Origin: CASICS01 sp045564455
Lineage (GTDB): Bacteria > Pseudomonadota > Gammaproteobacteria > Magnimaribacterales > AG-339-G14
Length of the DNA: 64,000 bases
Reading direction: 5' to 3'
Assembly: GCA_045564455.1 (NCBI GenBank)
Contig: JBJLHG010000002.1
Location: 744,001-808,000, forward strand
This document shows positions 16,942-24,903 of this stretch, piece by piece. Position 1 is the stretch's first letter. Every line of letters starts with the position of its first letter. Both the position numbers and the translations under genes were made by a program. The notes below the pieces were generated by a model. That model did not search any database and was not told the DNA's origin. It saw nothing but the letters and a program-made list of their open reading frames with translations.

Positions 16942-17862
16942 GTGCGTTACCTCATAACATTATTTATTTTTATTTTTTCAATATTAAGTTCCATAATAAT
17001 ATTCAAAGAAGTAAATATAGATAAAAGTTTTTTTTTATATGTGGAAAAAGGAGATAGCTTTAATAAAGTTAAAAATGAATTAAAAAAATCTAATATAGAA
17101 TTTCCATCTATTATCAATTTATTTTTCCTTATTAATAAGTTTGATCAATCTTTAAGAATTGGCGAATACGAAATTTCTTCGGGCGATAGTATTTTTTCTA
17201 TTATGTTTAAATTAATAAAAGGAAACATTTTTTATCATTCTTTTTACATACCAGAAGGCTCAGTAGTTAAAGATTTTTTAAACGACTCAGAGTTAAAAGC
17301 TTTTTGCAAATTCAAAGGTTTAGATAATTGTAATCTTGAAGGTTTCTTTCATCCAAATACATACTTATATGAAAAAAATGATGATCTAAATATTTTATTG
17401 AACAAAGCTTTTAATAAGCAAATTGAAATAGCTTCATCAAATCTAAATATTGCCAATAAGGAGCTGCCTATTAAAAATATAAAACAATTATTGATACTGG
17501 CTTCTATATTAGAGAAAGAATCTTGCGATGAAGAAAGACCTAAAATTTCCGGGGTCATTTATAATAGATTAAATAAAAATATGAGATTACAAATAGACTC
17601 AACTGTTATTTACGGAATTAAAAACTTTGATGGAAATTTAACTAAAAAAGATTTAAAGAAAAACACTCCATTTAATACTTACACAAATCATGGATTGCCA
17701 CCGTCCCCAATCTCCTTACCATCGCTAAGTTCAATAATTTCTGCTGCACATCCTGCTAAACATGACTATTTATTTTTTGTTAGCAAAGGGTCATGTCAGC
17801 ATGAATTTTCAAAAAATTATGATCAACATCTTGAAGCTGTAAAAAAATATCAATTAAACTAA
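16942..17862 (+). CDS. mltG: endolytic murein transglycosylase MltG (YceG-like)
   Basis: Inner-membrane lytic transglycosylase that cuts nascent glycan strands and so sets their length. It has one N-terminal membrane helix (about 4-22), a LysM-like subdomain, and the catalytic region with Glu191 in ILASILEKESCDEERP, followed by VIYNRLNKNMRLQIDSTVIY. The length is 306 residues. The start is GTG, 3 bases after the fabF stop. Linkage to tmk and holB downstream is the usual gammaproteobacterial order (pabC, often in between, is absent). Confidence 0.93.
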   Translation: MRYLITLFIFIFSILSSIIIFKEVNIDKSFFLYVEKGDSFNKVKNELKKSNIEFPSIINLFFLINKFDQSLRIGEYEISSGDSIFSIMFKLIKGNIFYHSFYIPEGSVVKDFLNDSELKAFCKFKGLDNCNLEGFFHPNTYLYEKNDDLNILLNKAFNKQIEIASSNLNIANKELPIKNIKQLLILASILEKESCDEERPKISGVIYNRLNKNMRLQIDSTVIYGIKNFDGNLTKKDLKKNTPFNTYTNHGLPPSPISLPSLSSIISAAHPAKHDYLFFVSKGSCQHEFSKNYDQHLEAVKKYQLN

Positions 17863-17866
17863 AAAA

Positions 17867-18481
17867 ATGTTCATTACTTTAGAAGGCATCGAAGGATCGG
17901 GAAAATCTACACTAATTAAAAATATAAATAGTTATTTTTTAGGCTTAAATAAAAAAATTATCATTACAAGAGAACCAGGCGCTACTTTAATAGGAGAAAA
18001 AATAAGAGACTTGCTTTTATCTCCAGAAAGCGAAATTAGTTCGAAGACAGAGCTTTTATTGATGCTTGCTGATAGAGAACAACATATAAACAAGTTAATA
18101 GTTCCTAATTTAAAATTAAATAATATAGTTATTTCTGATAGATATTTTGACTCAACTATTGCTTATCAGGGAGGGGGCAGAGGATTAGATATAAGTATGA
18201 TAAAAATATTAATTTCATCTCTTCAAATGCCAACTCCAGATCTAACTTTTCTTATCGACATACCCGTCAAGGTGGGATTGTTAAGAGCTAAAAAAAGATC
18301 ACATCTTGATAGATTTGAGAATGAAGAAATTCAATTTCATGAAAGAGTTAAAAGTTCGTACTATAAAATTGCAAAAGAAAATTCTAAAAGAATCAAAATA
18401 ATTAATGGAGAGCAAACGGAAGAAAAAATCTTTAATGATGTTTTAGATATTTTAAATGCTGAGCTTTTAAAAGAAGAATGA
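17867..18481 (+). CDS. tmk: thymidylate kinase
   Basis: Phosphorylates dTMP to dTDP. The 204 residues have the P-loop EGIEGSGKST (5-14), the DR-x motif ISDRYFDSTIAYQGGGRGLD for dTMP binding, and the lid region KKRSHLDRFENE. The start follows mltG by 4 bases, and the stop overlaps holB by 4 (ATGA), so translation is coupled. Confidence 0.95.
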   Translation: MFITLEGIEGSGKSTLIKNINSYFLGLNKKIIITREPGATLIGEKIRDLLLSPESEISSKTELLLMLADREQHINKLIVPNLKLNNIVISDRYFDSTIAYQGGGRGLDISMIKILISSLQMPTPDLTFLIDIPVKVGLLRAKKRSHLDRFENEEIQFHERVKSSYYKIAKENSKRIKIINGEQTEEKIFNDVLDILNAELLKEE

Positions 18482-19455
18482 TAAGTTTAAATCCATGGTT
18501 TCAAGATTATCTTCAATATTTTCATAATGAGTCAATGGTTCATGCCCACTTAATTTCTGGTAAAAAAGGCATAGGAAAATATAATTTTACAAAGCTTCTA
18601 GCTCAATCTATTTTATGTACGACGAGTGATGATTTATTTAATCCTTGTGGTAAATGCACCTCTTGCAAAACCTTTAACTCGAAATCAAACCCAGACTTTC
18701 ATGTTGTAAGGCCTGAAACAGAAGGTGGAATAATAAAAATAGGACAGCTTAGAGGTGATGCTAAGAAAGACGGTGATGAAAAAGGAATTATTAAAATGGC
18801 TTTTGAAACTCCTTTATTATGCAAGTCAAAAGTAATTGTAATCGATGAAGCTGATGCAATGAATACAGAGTCTCAAAATTTAATACTGAAAACTTTAGAA
18901 GAACCATCTAAAGATACATTTATCTTTTTAATCTCTTCAAAACCATATTCCTTGAAATCCACACTAATTAGTCGGCTTAGTCATACATTGATTGCTAATC
19001 CATCAAAAAAATATATTGATCAATGGATTATCTCAAACAATTTAAATATCAACGAAAATGATAAAAAAATATTGAAGTATATGGATTTGAATACTCTTTC
19101 TGATGATGCCTTTAAAAATGAACAATTAAAAATTAATAATTTTTCCGAAGATTTAAAGCAATCAATTTCTGTAAAAAAAATAGAAAAAATTGCTAATAAT
19201 TGGGATGATGATTATCTGCTAAAAAGGTTAGGTTGGTTTGGAGAAATTATTTTAAATGCTATTTATATGAAATTAGAGGTAAATGAAGAGATTCCTAATT
19301 TTTTTTCATCAAATATAAATTATTTATCAAAAAACAAAACTTTAGTTGAGTTATTTGAGTACAGCAACTTTATAAACCATTATATAAATGATTTGTCTAA
19401 TGGTATTAATTTAAATAATAAAATTCAAATTAAAGCTTTATTATCTGATTACTAG
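18478..19455 (+). CDS. holB: DNA polymerase III delta' subunit
   Basis: Clamp-loader subunit. The 325-residue AAA+ fold has a degenerate P-loop region SGKKGIGKYNFTKLLAQS and a zinc module CGKCTSCKTFNSKSNPDFHV (about 57-76). The sensor region shows KVIVIDEADAMNTESQNLIL and TLEEPSKDTF. The position directly after tmk matches E. coli. The C-terminal third is divergent and rich in Asn/Lys, as expected in an AT-rich genome. Confidence 0.92.
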   Translation: MISLNPWFQDYLQYFHNESMVHAHLISGKKGIGKYNFTKLLAQSILCTTSDDLFNPCGKCTSCKTFNSKSNPDFHVVRPETEGGIIKIGQLRGDAKKDGDEKGIIKMAFETPLLCKSKVIVIDEADAMNTESQNLILKTLEEPSKDTFIFLISSKPYSLKSTLISRLSHTLIANPSKKYIDQWIISNNLNINENDKKILKYMDLNTLSDDAFKNEQLKINNFSEDLKQSISVKKIEKIANNWDDDYLLKRLGWFGEIILNAIYMKLEVNEEIPNFFSSNINYLSKNKTLVELFEYSNFINHYINDLSNGINLNNKIQIKALLSDY

Positions 19456-19498
19456 TTTTTAAAGATATTAAATTTAAGTATGACTTATTGTCGTATAA

Positions 19499-20653
19499 AT
19501 GTTTAAATCAATTTTTTTAATATCGATGAAAAATTTTAATAAATATATATCTCCAATCATATTATTAATATTCACTCTGAATTCTATTGCAGAATCTAAA
19601 TATAAATTAATTACTCTATTTGATGAGCTGAATGAAGGTTGGGGGATTGTAGAATTAAAAAATGGCGATTTGCTGATTACTGAGTTATCTGGAAATATCA
19701 GAGTTTTCTCAAAAGATGGTATTCCAAAAGCAAATATAGATATACCCGAGGTATTCTCAGGCGGCAGCACAAATTCTGCTGTTGGAGGACAAGGCGGTTT
19801 ATCAGATATAGCTCTTCATCCTGAATATGAAAAAAACGGATGGCTCTATTTTTCATATTCTGACTACACAGATGATACAAAGATGTTTACAACTCTTTTT
19901 GTCGATAGAGCAAAAATTTCTGACAATGTTCTATCGAAAAGAGAGTCAATTTTTGTAGCAAAAGCATATAGAAAGGCCCCAGTTCACTTTGGAGCTAAAT
20001 TATTATTCCTGAATGATAATTCACTGTTAATTACAAGCGGTGATGGCTTTGATTATAGAGAGCAAGCTCAAGAACTAAATAATCACTTCGGCAAGATAAT
20101 TCGTGTTAATGATGATGGAACAATTCCATATGACAATCCTTTTTACAACGATAAAAAAGCTCTTAATGATATTTGGGCATACGGGTTAAGAAATCCACAA
20201 GGGATTGCTATAGGACCAAATGGGTTGATTTTAGAACATGAACATGGTCCAAGAGGAGGGGATGAGTTTAACATTCTAGAATCAGGAAAAAATTATGGAT
20301 GGCCTGCAATAACCTATGGAATAGATTATGTAGGTTCATTAATTTCTCCTTTCACACATAAAGATGGAATGGAGCAACCACTAAAATACTGGTCTCCTTC
20401 AATAGCTCCTTCTAGTATGATTTATTATGATGGGTCGCTTTTTCCTGAATGGAAAAATAAGATATTTATCACAGGATTGGTTCCTGGAGATGTTAGATTA
20501 CTAACACTTAAAGATAAAAAAATAACTAAAGAAAAGATATTATTTGCTGAAATCGGCGAAAGAATTAGAAATATAATTCAAATAAAAGATGGTTCCTTGA
20601 TTCTTGTGACCGATAAAAAAAATGGAAAATTAATAAAAGTTATTCCTCAATAA
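19499..20653 (+). CDS. PQQ-dependent aldose/sorbosone dehydrogenase (YliI-like)
   Basis: Periplasmic six-bladed beta-propeller quinoprotein oxidising sugars outside the cytoplasm. The 384-residue frame starts at 19499. The internal ATG at 19526 gives a cleaner signal peptide (MKNFNKYISPIILLIFTLN) and may be the real start. Family motifs are GGQGGLSDIALHPEYEKNGW, VHFGAKLLF, GDGFDYREQAQ, WAYGLRNPQGIAI and HEHGPRGGDEFN, which supply cofactor and Ca2+ ligands in the E. coli Asd enzyme. No PQQ synthesis genes are in the window; the cofactor may come from elsewhere in the genome or from the sea water. Confidence 0.87.
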   Translation: MFKSIFLISMKNFNKYISPIILLIFTLNSIAESKYKLITLFDELNEGWGIVELKNGDLLITELSGNIRVFSKDGIPKANIDIPEVFSGGSTNSAVGGQGGLSDIALHPEYEKNGWLYFSYSDYTDDTKMFTTLFVDRAKISDNVLSKRESIFVAKAYRKAPVHFGAKLLFLNDNSLLITSGDGFDYREQAQELNNHFGKIIRVNDDGTIPYDNPFYNDKKALNDIWAYGLRNPQGIAIGPNGLILEHEHGPRGGDEFNILESGKNYGWPAITYGIDYVGSLISPFTHKDGMEQPLKYWSPSIAPSSMIYYDGSLFPEWKNKIFITGLVPGDVRLLTLKDKKITKEKILFAEIGERIRNIIQIKDGSLILVTDKKNGKLIKVIPQ

Positions 20654-20663
20654 ATAATTTTTT

Positions 20664-21140
20664 ATGATGTTTATAGAAAAATTTTTAAAGATAATTTCAA
20701 TATTTATTGCCGCTTGTTTAATTACTTCTGCTTTATCAGTTCCATTAACAACCTTTAGTTATATTCACTGGCTAAATTCAATTGATATGCCAGTTACTTT
20801 GGACATAATTTTGTTTAGTTTAAAAAATGACTTCACTTATTTTATTTTAATTTTATTGATAATTTCTTCTCTTTCATTTTTTTTTGCTTTTATTTCAACT
20901 AAAGCTATTTATTCGATAGGAAAATATAAAATTCCAATTTCTTATGAAATTGCATATGGTGTTTCAGCTGCTCTAGGTTTTTATTTTGGAATTTATTTGA
21001 CAATAGAATTACTTTTCGGAACCCAATTGATAGGTGGTTTTAGATTTATTTATGGACAAATACTTCATTTGATTGCAGGATTCTTAGGAGGGTACTTTTT
21101 TGGTACTTTTTTAAGAAAATATAATAAAATATATGAATGA
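20664..21140 (+). CDS. four-helix membrane protein, unknown
   Basis: A 158-residue protein with four hydrophobic segments (about 10-30, 52-76, 95-117, 128-150). A conserved-looking loop SYIHWLNSIDMPVTLDIILF follows the first helix. I do not recognise a family. It sits 10 bases after the sugar dehydrogenase gene, and its stop overlaps the start of the HD-domain gene (ATGA). The three may form an operon. Confidence 0.6.
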   Translation: MMFIEKFLKIISIFIAACLITSALSVPLTTFSYIHWLNSIDMPVTLDIILFSLKNDFTYFILILLIISSLSFFFAFISTKAIYSIGKYKIPISYEIAYGVSAALGFYFGIYLTIELLFGTQLIGGFRFIYGQILHLIAGFLGGYFFGTFLRKYNKIYE

Positions 21141-21709
21141 GTAATTTAGCTAAGTTTAAACAAATGACCAAAGGCACTGCTGAGGATTATATTCCGATAG
21201 CAGAAGCTGCGATGGAGCATGCAGTAAACCTTCCCGAAAGAATTATTCAACATCTAGAAATGTTAAAAGGTGATCATGGCGGATTTGCTGTGGATCGTTA
21301 CGAGCACTGTCTTCAAACTGCAACTAGAGCATACCGAGATGGAAGAGATGAGGAATATGTAGTTTGTGCACTACTTCACGATATTGGGGATATTCTTGCA
21401 CCTGCAAATCATGCTGATTTTGCTGCTACATTATTAGAGCCTTATATTTCTGATAAAAATTATTGGATTATGAAACATCATGGAATCTTTCAAGGCTACT
21501 ATTTTTTTCATTTTTTAGGTTTAGATAGAAATATGAGAGACAAATATAAAGATAGCGATCACTGGAAAGATTGCGTAGCTTTTTGCGCCAAATATGATCA
21601 AAACTCATTTGATCCAGACTACGACACTTTGCCTATAGAAACATTTATGCCGATGCTAAAAAATGTTCTTTCTCAGACAAAAAAATCAATTTATAAAGCT
21701 GAAACCTAA
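21137..21709 (+). CDS. HD-domain protein, PhnZ/MIOX-like candidate
   Basis: A 190-residue protein annotated generally as 'predicted HD phosphohydrolase'. Metal ligands are visible: His57 (RYEHCLQTA), His81-Asp82 (ALLHDIGDI), His92 (NHADF), His114/His115 (MKHHGIFQG) and Asp154 (KYDQNSFD). The extra histidines beyond a simple HD pair, and the spacing, resemble the diiron HD oxygenases (PhnZ, TmpB, myo-inositol oxygenase) rather than mononuclear phosphatases. The activity could therefore be oxidative cleavage of an organophosphonate or polyol instead of hydrolysis; sequence alone does not settle it. It is coupled to the preceding membrane-protein gene. Its stop lies in a CCTAAA repeat. Confidence 0.75.
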   Translation: MSNLAKFKQMTKGTAEDYIPIAEAAMEHAVNLPERIIQHLEMLKGDHGGFAVDRYEHCLQTATRAYRDGRDEEYVVCALLHDIGDILAPANHADFAATLLEPYISDKNYWIMKHHGIFQGYYFFHFLGLDRNMRDKYKDSDHWKDCVAFCAKYDQNSFDPDYDTLPIETFMPMLKNVLSQTKKSIYKAET

Positions 21710-21723
21710 ACCTAAACCTAAAC
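21705..21723. repeat. CCTAAA tandem repeat holding two stop codons
   Basis: Three perfect copies of CCTAAA plus a further C. The first copy supplies the TAA of the HD-domain gene (21707-21709) and the third supplies the TAG of the reverse-strand SDR (21718-21720). Each unit contains a stop for both strands in the right frame, so copy-number change would not alter either protein. Confidence 0.8.
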
Positions 21724-22620
21724 GGGTTTTCCTTTTATTTCAACTTCCTTGTCATGTTTCTTCTTAGCCTCTAATAAATCAGGCATTAAAGAATCCAGCT
21801 GTTTTAAATTCCATAGATTTTCACTTTTATAAGATTTTATAACGGCAGGCTGCTGCATTATGCCTACAGTTCCTTGAGAGATATGAAATATTTGATTCGT
21901 AATATCCTTTGCATTATCTGAGCATATCCAGGCTATAACAGGAGCAATTTGTTCGGGTCCTTGTTTCCAATTTTCAAGATCGACTTCTCTTCCGGCTGAC
22001 TTCATCAAATCAATCGTTAGTCTTGTAGCAGCGCCAGGAGAAATAGTATTGACAGTACACTTGTATTTAGACATCTCCATGGAAAGAGATCTTGAAAAGC
22101 CAGCGATACCAGCTTTAGCTGCTCCGTAATTAGTTTGACCAAAGTTTCCTATTAAACCTGATACAGATGACATATTAATTATTCTACAGCCAAGTTTATT
22201 GTTTTCTCTTATGTAACAGGCAAAAGGCTTAGTACAATTAAAATGACCTTTGAGGTGAACTGCCATAATTGCATCCCAATCATTTTCTTCCATATTGAAA
22301 AGAGTTTTATCTCTTAGAATGCCTGCATTATTAATTAAAATATCAACTTTTCCATACTCATTTAGAGCGTCGTTAAAAATATTTTGACCACCTTGAAAAG
22401 AGTCTACGCTATCGTAATTCGCTAATGCATTTCCTCCGGCAATTATAATTTCTTTTACAACTTCATCTGCAATTTTATTCTCTCCGCTGCCGTCAGGATT
22501 AGCTCCTAAATCATTTACAAGAACATTTGCTCCATGTTTAGCCAAATATAAAGCGGTCTCTTTTCCAATACCTCTTCCAGCACCGGTGATTATTGCAACT
22601 TTATCCTTTAATATAGTCAT
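21718..22620 (-). CDS. SDR, (3R)-hydroxyacyl-CoA dehydrogenase type
   Basis: A 300-residue short-chain dehydrogenase with an N-terminal ITGAGRGIGKETALYLAKHG cofactor loop and the distinctive VNDLGANPDGSG insertion. Catalytic Ser lies in INMSSVSGLIGNFGQ and Tyr/Lys in NYGAAKAG. The long insertion and the NAGILRDKTLFNM motif match the N-terminal dehydrogenase of peroxisomal multifunctional enzyme 2 (HSD17B4) and its bacterial relatives, which act on 3-hydroxyacyl-CoA. Its likely role is beta-oxidation of branched or long acyl chains; no hydratase partner is adjacent. Confidence 0.82.
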   Translation of the reverse strand: MTILKDKVAIITGAGRGIGKETALYLAKHGANVLVNDLGANPDGSGENKIADEVVKEIIIAGGNALANYDSVDSFQGGQNIFNDALNEYGKVDILINNAGILRDKTLFNMEENDWDAIMAVHLKGHFNCTKPFACYIRENNKLGCRIINMSSVSGLIGNFGQTNYGAAKAGIAGFSRSLSMEMSKYKCTVNTISPGAATRLTIDLMKSAGREVDLENWKQGPEQIAPVIAWICSDNAKDITNQIFHISQGTVGIMQQPAVIKSYKSENLWNLKQLDSLMPDLLEAKKKHDKEVEIKGKPV

Positions 22621-22657
22621 TGTTTCCCCATATGAATTAATTAATTATTTTAACATT

Positions 22658-24109
22658 ATGAAAGACTCTATCGCTAAAGGTGTAAGTAATTTAACTTTAA
22701 TTCTTTATTCTTCAGGTTCGGGGACGATGGGAGTCAACGGTGTTATCTTTGGGGCCTGGGTTTTATTTTTTTACAATCAAGTACTAGGCCTTAGTGCTGT
22801 CCTTGCATCATTAGCCATTGGTATTTCACTAATTTTTGATGCTATTTCAGATCCATTGGTTGGAGCATGGTCAGATAGATTAAAATCTAAACTGGGTAGA
22901 AGACATCCTTTTATCTATTTAAGTATTTTTCCATTAGCATTAGGTTTTTATTTTCTTTTCTCAGAGCCTGCATCTTTAGATCAAGATTATCTCTTTTGGA
23001 GATTATTAATCTTAGTTGTTTTAATTAGAATTTCTTTAACTTTTTATGAAACTCCAAGAGCTGCTCTTGGTCCGGAATTAACGAAAGATTATGATCGCAG
23101 AAATTTTGTTAACGCTTGGGCATACGCTATAGCTATTTTTGGATCAATAATTCTTTCTTTCGCGATGTATAAATTTTTTCTTATAGAAACGGATGATTTT
23201 AAAGGAGACATGGCATTTTTAAATCCCGAAGCTTATAAGTATTTGGGAATATTTGCTGCATTATTAATTGTAATTTTTGGCTTAATTTCTTCATTAAGCA
23301 CTCATCGTTTTATACCTGAACTTCATCAGCCTCAGGTAAAGCCTACTTTTTCAACAAAAAAATTATTAGAAGAAATTTTAGAATGTTTTTCAAACAGATC
23401 ATGGCTAGCAATGCTAATTTCAGGATGTTTTTATGGACTTAATATAGGAATTTCTAGCGGAGTGGGAACATATATAAATAAATATTTTTGGCAATGGACT
23501 CCAGATGTATTAGCTTTATTTCCATTAGTGACTGGAATAGCGACAATTTTTGGAGCAATTTTAGCTACTTCGCTAGCTAAAGGAAGAGAAAAAAGAAATG
23601 TATGCATTACGGTTTTTTCTATAAATATTTTAACTAGCCCAATTCCATACTTGCTGAGATTGCTTGATCCATACACAGAGCTTTCTTTATTTCCTGATAA
23701 TGGATCAAATTTAATATGGTGGATATTAATTTCATATACAGCAATTGAAGATATGTTGAGAGCTATGGGTTTTGTATTAGTTATTTCTATGATTTTTGAT
23801 ATTGTTGAAGATAGTCAAATAAAGACTGGAAGAAGAGATGAAGGTATTTTTATGGCAGGACCAGGTCTTATTCAAAAAGTTTTATCAGGTCTAGGGATAT
23901 TTATCTTAGGGTTTGTTCTTCAATATATTGGATTTGATCCAGAAATAACAAATTTGCAAGATGAAAATATACCGATTAATCAACTTGTAATATTTCAGAT
24001 TATTATTCAACCTCTTTTAACTTTGGCTGCTACCTTTTGCCTTTTCTTTTATACTATTTCGAGAAACTCGCACAGCGGAGTTGTTGATGAATTAGGATAT
24101 AAGAATTAA
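22658..24109 (+). CDS. GPH-family (glycoside-cation) MFS symporter
   Basis: A 12-helix importer of about 484 residues. The family signature lies in the loop after helix 2: DAISDPLVGAWSDRLKSKLG followed by RRHP. A second conserved run is FYETPRAALGPELTKDYD. GPH transporters usually bring in sugars or glycosides with Na+ or H+. The open frame extends to 22586, but that part would overlap the start of the opposite SDR. The ATG at 22658, giving MKDSIAKGVSNL, is taken because relatives start there. A homologous transporter lies at 27143. Confidence 0.86.
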   Translation: MKDSIAKGVSNLTLILYSSGSGTMGVNGVIFGAWVLFFYNQVLGLSAVLASLAIGISLIFDAISDPLVGAWSDRLKSKLGRRHPFIYLSIFPLALGFYFLFSEPASLDQDYLFWRLLILVVLIRISLTFYETPRAALGPELTKDYDRRNFVNAWAYAIAIFGSIILSFAMYKFFLIETDDFKGDMAFLNPEAYKYLGIFAALLIVIFGLISSLSTHRFIPELHQPQVKPTFSTKKLLEEILECFSNRSWLAMLISGCFYGLNIGISSGVGTYINKYFWQWTPDVLALFPLVTGIATIFGAILATSLAKGREKRNVCITVFSINILTSPIPYLLRLLDPYTELSLFPDNGSNLIWWILISYTAIEDMLRAMGFVLVISMIFDIVEDSQIKTGRRDEGIFMAGPGLIQKVLSGLGIFILGFVLQYIGFDPEITNLQDENIPINQLVIFQIIIQPLLTLAATFCLFFYTISRNSHSGVVDELGYKN

Positions 24110-24111
24110 TT

Positions 24112-24903
24112 ATGTTTTTCCCAATATCTGACGACAATCCAAGTAATAGAGCGCCATTAGTAACATATATACTTATTTGCTTATGTGCATTCGTATTCTT
24201 TTTGCAAATTCTTTCAGAAATGAATTCAGAAATTTATTTTTCTTTTGGATTTATTCCATCTAATTTTTTTAATTCTAGTTCTTTATTTAGTGCTCTAATT
24301 CCAATTATTACTTCTATGTTTGTTCATGGAGGCTTCGCTCACATTATGGGAAATATGCTTTATTTATGGATCTTTGGCGATAATGTTGAAGATTCAATGG
24401 GGAGATTTAAATTTATTATATTTTATCTGCTTTGTGGTGCAGCAGGAGCTTTATTGCAGGGCTATGTTGATCCCCAATCAAATATTCCTATGGTGGGTGC
24501 AAGCGGGGCAATAGCTGGAGTTTTAGGAGCATACTTGCTGCTATTTCCAAGAGCCAACGTAAGATGCTTGGTTTTTATTATTATAATAATTCAAATGATT
24601 AGAGTTCCTGCATTTCTTGTTTTAGGGATATGGATTTTTGGACAATTTTTTAGTTTGCCTGGATCTTTGGAGGGCTCGGGGGGAACAGCTTATTACGCTC
24701 ACATAGGAGGATTTTTAGCAGGAATGATATTGATTCCCTTTTTTAAAAAATCCAATGTAAGATTGTTTCAAAATAAAGTTTCGAATTCTTGGGTTTCAGA
24801 AACTTCATTTAATTTAAGACAAGGAAGAAATAATTTACAAAAAACCACTTTTTTGGAATCATTTATTGAGAAATCTGAAAAAGAAATCAAAAAAAGAAAA
24901 TGA
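24112..24903 (+). CDS. rhomboid-family intramembrane serine protease
   Basis: A 263-residue membrane protein with at least six helices. Catalytic Ser131 lies in MVGASGAIAGVLGAY and His197 in YYAHIGGFLAG. The oxyanion-side HGGFAHIMGNMLYLWIFG (72-89) is also present. Rhomboids cut single-helix membrane proteins; the next gene product, DUF3604, is anchored by one N-terminal helix and is a plausible but unproven substrate. It starts 2 bases after the transporter and overlaps the DUF3604 gene by 4. Confidence 0.9.
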   Translation: MFFPISDDNPSNRAPLVTYILICLCAFVFFLQILSEMNSEIYFSFGFIPSNFFNSSSLFSALIPIITSMFVHGGFAHIMGNMLYLWIFGDNVEDSMGRFKFIIFYLLCGAAGALLQGYVDPQSNIPMVGASGAIAGVLGAYLLLFPRANVRCLVFIIIIIQMIRVPAFLVLGIWIFGQFFSLPGSLEGSGGTAYYAHIGGFLAGMILIPFFKKSNVRLFQNKVSNSWVSETSFNLRQGRNNLQKTTFLESFIEKSEKEIKKRK

